Source of the DNA: Corallococcus praedator
Lineage (GTDB): Bacteria; Myxococcota; Myxococcia; Myxococcales; Myxococcaceae
Reading direction: 5' to 3'
Length of the DNA: 64,000 nt
Assembly (NCBI RefSeq): GCF_003612125.1
Contig: NZ_RAWI01000006.1
Location: 1 to 64,000 of the forward strand
Below are positions 60,746-64,000 of this stretch, piece after piece. Within the stretch, counting starts at the first letter, position 1. Every line of letters begins with the position of its first letter. The position numbers and the translations under genes are program-made. The notes below the pieces were generated by a model that saw only the letters and a program-made list of their open reading frames with translations, was not told the origin of the DNA and made no database searches.

Positions 60746-61441
60746 CTACGGATTGGACATGTCCAGGGAGCAGTCGGCCTTGTAGTGCCGCATGACGTGG
60801 TGTTCCAGCTCGCGGACCTCGCCAGTGGCGGACACCTGGGTCACGTACTGCACGATGGCCGGGCCTTCACCGCAGTCGGAGTACTTGTAGCCGATGACGT
60901 TGAACGAGCCGTCCGGATTGGCCTTCACGCCGCCTTGATCCACCTTGTCGCAGAGGAAGGCGTAGTCGGCCGCGTAGGCCAGGAACACGGCCTCCTGTTC
61001 GGTGTCGACGGTGCCCAGCAGCTCCCGGAGGGACTCCACCGTCGTGTAGAGCTTCACCTCGTCCCCGCGCGTGGTGAGGGCGAAGTATTCAGAACAGTCA
61101 CCGTGGTAGCAGGACCGGTGGAACCCCGAGGTGGCTCGTGCCTCCTCCACCGCGGCCTGACAGGTGGCGACGTCGGTGGCGGTCGCGCAGGGTTCGCCCC
61201 TGGTGGCGGAGAGAAAGACGGAGGGCGGCTCCGTTGAATTCTTCTTCAGGCCGATGGAGTACAGCAGGAAGGCGTCCGGCACCGGGGAGATCCGCAGGTC
61301 ATCGATGTGGGGACGGTCCCTCGTGCACGCGATCTCCGTGTAGCCCTCCACGTCCGCGAATTCAGGGCCACAGCCGGCCAGCGCCAGCGGGAGGGACATC
61401 AGCAACGGTGAGAAGACGCAGCGCCATCGGAGTGCGTTCAT
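60746..61441 (-). CDS. lipoprotein, short paralogue of the ferritin-linked lipoprotein at 62076
   Basis: 231 residues. Lipobox LPLALAGCG (Cys24). It is clearly paralogous to the N-terminal part of the gene at 62076: both have GEPCATATDV or GQPCATATDV, TTRGDEVKLY or TARGDEVKTH, and LLGTVDTEQEAV. It ends soon after a Cys (ADCSLDMSNP) and lacks the ferritin-like extension found downstream of the other copy. Six or more Cys suggest disulfides. Function unknown. Confidence 0.85.
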   Translation of the reverse strand: MNALRWRCVFSPLLMSLPLALAGCGPEFADVEGYTEIACTRDRPHIDDLRISPVPDAFLLYSIGLKKNSTEPPSVFLSATRGEPCATATDVATCQAAVEEARATSGFHRSCYHGDCSEYFALTTRGDEVKLYTTVESLRELLGTVDTEQEAVFLAYAADYAFLCDKVDQGGVKANPDGSFNVIGYKYSDCGEGPAIVQYVTQVSATGEVRELEHHVMRHYKADCSLDMSNP

Positions 61442-61470
61442 GGGAGGTGCTCCAGGGAAGGAGGGTTTGT

Positions 61471-62075
61471 TCAGGCCCAGTGCTCCTGCTCCAACGTGTC
61501 CAGGAGGCCAAGGGCGACTTCAGGCGTGGGAAGGCCCGCGGCGGTGACGAGCCCAGGTCGAGTGGCACGGCGACCTCCGCGCGCAGCAGGGCCACCGCCT
61601 GGCGTTGGGCCTCGCGCAGCGTGTCCCGCTCCTGGGAGGAGAGGCGCGATCGTGCCCATTGGTCGATGTCCCAGGAGAGGCCCGCGTGGCGCGTCTCGTC
61701 CTCGGCGATGCGGACCATGGCCTCGCGCACCTCGGTGTCCTGCGCGTGCAGGGCCTGGTAGTGGGCCACCAGCGCGCCGTACGTCTCCCTCACGCAACCC
61801 TCCACGGCATTGTCCAGGGCCACGTCGAGGAGCGGGCGCAGGGGCAGCGCGGTGACGACGGGACGCTGGGGCGTGGCACCGAAGCGACGGGCGATGCGGC
61901 CCGTCACGTCGGTGTGCATCACTTCATCCACGGCGCTGCGGCGGGCCGCGTCCTGGAGGCTTGCGTCGGCGCCGTGTAGGGCCAGCTCATCGCGCAGTCT
62001 CAGGAAGGCGTGGACGGAGGCGGCCTCCAGGTGCGCGGCCTCCGCGAAGTAGTGCCCCAGCGCGTCCGTGCCCTC
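61471..62075 (-). pseudogene. ferritin-like domain, cut off by an in-frame TGA and carrying a frameshift
   Basis: Directly after the TGA at 62076-62078 the same frame continues DALGHYFAEAAHLEAASVHA, VDEVMHTDVTGRIARRFGA, LDNAVEGCVRETYGALVAHY, then MVRIAEDETRHAGLSWDIDQ. These are the E..H ligands of a four-helix ferritin-like domain. Near 61550-61560 the sense moves to another frame, RPGLVTAAGLPTPEVALGLL, then DTLEQEHWA and TGA at 61471-61473. No start codon other than a late GTG (61931) follows the TGA. It looks like the second half of one gene with the lipoprotein ORF at 62076. Confidence 0.7.
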
Positions 62076-62801
62076 TCAGGGGGACGCGTCCTGGAGCCCC
62101 GCGGGGCGCCGGCCGATGTTGCAGCTGTCGCTGCCCTTCTCCAGGACATGGCGCTCGACCTCGCGGAGCTCCCCGGCGGCGGACACCTCCAGCACGACCT
62201 GCTCCAACTGCGAGTCCTTCCCGCAGGAGAAGCCCTCGTAGGTGACGACATTGAAGGTGCCGTTCGCGTTCTTCTTCACCGCGCCCTGCTCGAGCGTCGA
62301 GCAGCTCATGGCGTGGCCCGAGGCATGGGCGAGGAGCACGGCTTCCTGTTCGGTGTCCACCGTGCCCAGCAGGGACTTGAGGGCCTCCGGCGTCGGGTGC
62401 GTCTTCACCTCATCGCCGCGTGCGGTGACCAGGAAGGTATAGGTCATGACAGTGGGGCAGAAGCCCTGGCAGGTATCGACGAAGCTCTCGGTGGTCGTCG
62501 CGTTCGCCAGGGCGCTCTGGCAGGCGGGGACGTCGGTGGCCGTCGCGCAGGGCTGGCCGGAGGTGGTGCGGGTTTGGGCGTTCGTGGGGTCGGAGGTGCT
62601 GTAGATGGAGCGAAGCTCGACGTAGTCCGGTGGGGGCGAAATCTTCAGGTCGCTGAGCACGGGGACACCGTTGTCGCAGGTGATCCGTGAGTAGCCCTCC
62701 AGGTCCGCGGAGGATCCGCAGCCCGCCAGCACCAGCGGTATGGCGAGCGAGGAGGTGCGCAGGACCCGTGAGAAGAGGTGGCGCAGTCGGAGGGTGTTCA
62801 T
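62076..62801 (-). CDS. lipoprotein, N-terminal part of an interrupted ferritin-like gene
   Basis: 241 residues from the ATG at 62801 to the TGA at 62076. Lipobox AIPLVLAGCG. The body parallels the protein at 60746 (GQPCATATDVPACQSALANA, LLGTVDTEQEAVLLAHASGH). It ends CNIGRRPAGLQDASP and stop. In related myxobacterial proteins, as I remember them, the GRRP stretch leads straight into a ferritin-like domain. Here that domain lies in the same frame after the TGA (61471-62075). So the product is either truncated or made longer by readthrough, or the TGA is an assembly error. Confidence 0.75.
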   Translation of the reverse strand: MNTLRLRHLFSRVLRTSSLAIPLVLAGCGSSADLEGYSRITCDNGVPVLSDLKISPPPDYVELRSIYSTSDPTNAQTRTTSGQPCATATDVPACQSALANATTTESFVDTCQGFCPTVMTYTFLVTARGDEVKTHPTPEALKSLLGTVDTEQEAVLLAHASGHAMSCSTLEQGAVKKNANGTFNVVTYEGFSCGKDSQLEQVVLEVSAAGELREVERHVLEKGSDSCNIGRRPAGLQDASP

Positions 62802-63177
62802 GGGCGGCCTTTCTGGAAAGAGGTGCCGGGCGCTACAGCAACAGCGATGCCAGCACTCCGTCACAGGGAAGGGTTGCTCTGGAGTGCGGTGTCACGTGCT
62901 CGGAAACCCGAGGGATGCACAGAAACCTGAGGGGCACTTCACGTCCAGGGCGCTACCGGGTCGTCCTGCTGGCGACGGTCCGCGAGCGCTTCGGGGAAGG
63001 GGACCGTTCGATGAGCACGGCCCGTCCATTCAGCACGCGTTCGAGTCCGAAGCAGCCCGCGCGCAGGACTCGACGCGCCCGAGCCGCCCGGTAGGGATTT
63101 CCCCAGCGCTTGAGAGGACGCACGAAGGCAGCCAGGACGTTTGCCGGATGTCAGACCGAGTGGATAGCGTGCAGTCC
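62802..63177. other. 376-bp stretch without a visible gene
   Basis: This is the divergent spacer between the lipoprotein gene and the MoxR ATPase gene. Short open frames here have no ribosome site or family likeness. It presumably holds promoters for both sides. I see no clear operator or terminator. Confidence 0.5.
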
Positions 63178-64000
63178 ATGCCGGACATCCGCCTGCCTGC
63201 CGAAGCGAAGTACAAGAACGAGCTGGACGCCCTCGCGGCGCATGACGACAAGCCCCGCCCACCGGGTTGGGCGCTGTCGCCCCGCGCGGTGGAGACATAC
63301 ATCCTGGGAAGTCCCAAGCCCGTGGGCGGCGTGACCATCACGCCCAAGTACGTGGGCGACCGGGGCATCGTGCAGGTGTGCATCGCGACGCTGGCGTCGG
63401 ACCGGGCGCTGATGCTGGTGGGTGAGCCGGGCACCGCGAAGAGCTGGCTGTCCGAACACCTCTCCGCGGCCGTCAGCGGCACGTCCGGGCTCGTCGTGCA
63501 GGGCACGGCGGGGACCAGCGAGGACCACATCAAGTACTCGTGGAACTACGCGCTGCTGCTCGCGCAGGGGCCGTCGCCGGAAGCGCTGGTGCCGTCGCCC
63601 ATCCTGCGGGCCATGCGCACGGGCAAGTTCGCCCGCTTCGAGGAGGTGACGCGCACGTCGCCGGAGATCCAGGACTCGCTCATCTCCATCCTGTCGGAGA
63701 AGCAGGTGTCGGTGCCGGAGCTGGGGGAGATCACCAGCGCGCAGCGGGGCTTCAACCTCATCGCCACCGCGAACACGCGCGACCGGGGCGTCAACGAGAT
63801 GAGCGCCGCGCTCAAGCGCCGCTTCAACTTCGTCACCGTGCCGGTGGTGGAGGACCTGGAGCAGGAGATTCAAATCGTCACCAAGCGCGAGGCGGAGCTG
63901 CGCACGGACTACCAGGTGGGCGTGCCCCCGCCGGAGGAGCTGTCGCGGGTGCTGCTGACGCTCTTCCAGGAGCTGCGCAAGGGCGTGACGAAGGACGGCA
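63178..64000 (+). CDS. MoxR-type AAA ATPase, partial (C-terminus outside window)
   Basis: 274 residues in the window from the ATG at 63178. Walker A LMLVGEPGTAKSWLSEHL near residues 80-97, then GTAGTSEDHIKYSWNYALLL. The Walker B region is replaced by the diverged FARFEEVTRTSPEIQDSLIS. Sensor 1 lies in FNLIATANTRDRGVNEMSAA, then LKRRFNFVTVPVV with the arginine finger. The pattern fits the MoxR branch found in gene clusters with DUF5682 and VWA proteins rather than classical MoxR. Such ATPases remodel partner proteins with VWA domains. The neighbours that would identify the system are outside the window. Confidence 0.9.
   Translation, partial: MPDIRLPAEAKYKNELDALAAHDDKPRPPGWALSPRAVETYILGSPKPVGGVTITPKYVGDRGIVQVCIATLASDRALMLVGEPGTAKSWLSEHLSAAVSGTSGLVVQGTAGTSEDHIKYSWNYALLLAQGPSPEALVPSPILRAMRTGKFARFEEVTRTSPEIQDSLISILSEKQVSVPELGEITSAQRGFNLIATANTRDRGVNEMSAALKRRFNFVTVPVVEDLEQEIQIVTKREAELRTDYQVGVPPPEELSRVLLTLFQELRKGVTKDG

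Noticed and set aside
1-64000. CRISPR arrays, prophage structural genes, rRNA or tRNA genes
   Set aside because: No regularly spaced repeats, capsid, tail or integrase proteins, or RNA gene cores were seen on either strand.

Overview
The window comes from a high-GC Gram-negative bacterium that is almost certainly a myxobacterium of the Myxococcus/Corallococcus type. Evidence: strongly GC-biased third codon positions; a TIGR02265-family protein (known essentially only from Myxococcales); a GHELGH-type M57 protease with LCCL domains; a very large Ser/Thr kinase with TPR repeats; a sigma-54 activator with an FHA-like domain; and about thirteen genes starting with a lipoprotein signal. No rRNA, tRNA or CRISPR array was seen.

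Layout. 1-11982: ordinary chromosomal genes (zinc alcohol dehydrogenase/LysR pair, S37 peptidase lipoprotein, MDR oxidoreductase, TonB-C protein, TIGR02265 protein, sigma-54 activator, TetR/AtuA pair with a perfect 26-bp palindrome between them, SHOCT protein). 12034-16178: a visibly AT-richer island. It opens with the broken 3' end of an IS91-type transposase and carries three tightly packed genes: a DUF3696-type ATPase, a protein with TOPRIM-like motifs, and a DUF262 protein. This is the best candidate for an anti-phage system and the main object of interest. 16244-31053: secreted and regulatory genes (PQQ-type sugar dehydrogenase with ricin and FN3 domains, leader-type hypothetical proteins, M57-LCCL protease, ADP-ribosylglycohydrolase, LysR/MFS pair, methyltransferase, FAD monooxygenase, repeat protein).

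31122-48183: a long run on the minus strand. It holds lipoproteins, a surface endonuclease/exonuclease/phosphatase-fold protein coupled to a small lipoprotein, a PD40 propeller, a LytS/LytTR two-component pair, an aldehyde dehydrogenase, a trypsin-like protease, a beta-lactamase-fold hydrolase with TPRs, a DUF808 membrane protein, an alpha-2-macroglobulin and a CotH-kinase lipoprotein. 48357-64000: a His-rich PadR repressor with a siderophore-interacting reductase (YqjI/YqjH type) behind three 11-bp tandem repeats, DinB, a 1207-residue Ser/Thr kinase, alpha/beta hydrolase, DUF1206, glutamine synthetase, C39-like peptidase, ankyrin protein, and a duplicated lipoprotein family. One copy of that family runs through an in-frame TGA into a ferritin-like domain that also carries a frameshift. 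The window ends inside a MoxR-type ATPase gene.

Functional themes: a dense extracellular enzyme and lipoprotein repertoire typical of a predatory soil bacterium, several divergent regulator/target pairs whose operators can be read directly, one likely horizontally acquired defence island, and at least four decaying genes (12034, 21396, 38377, 61471).
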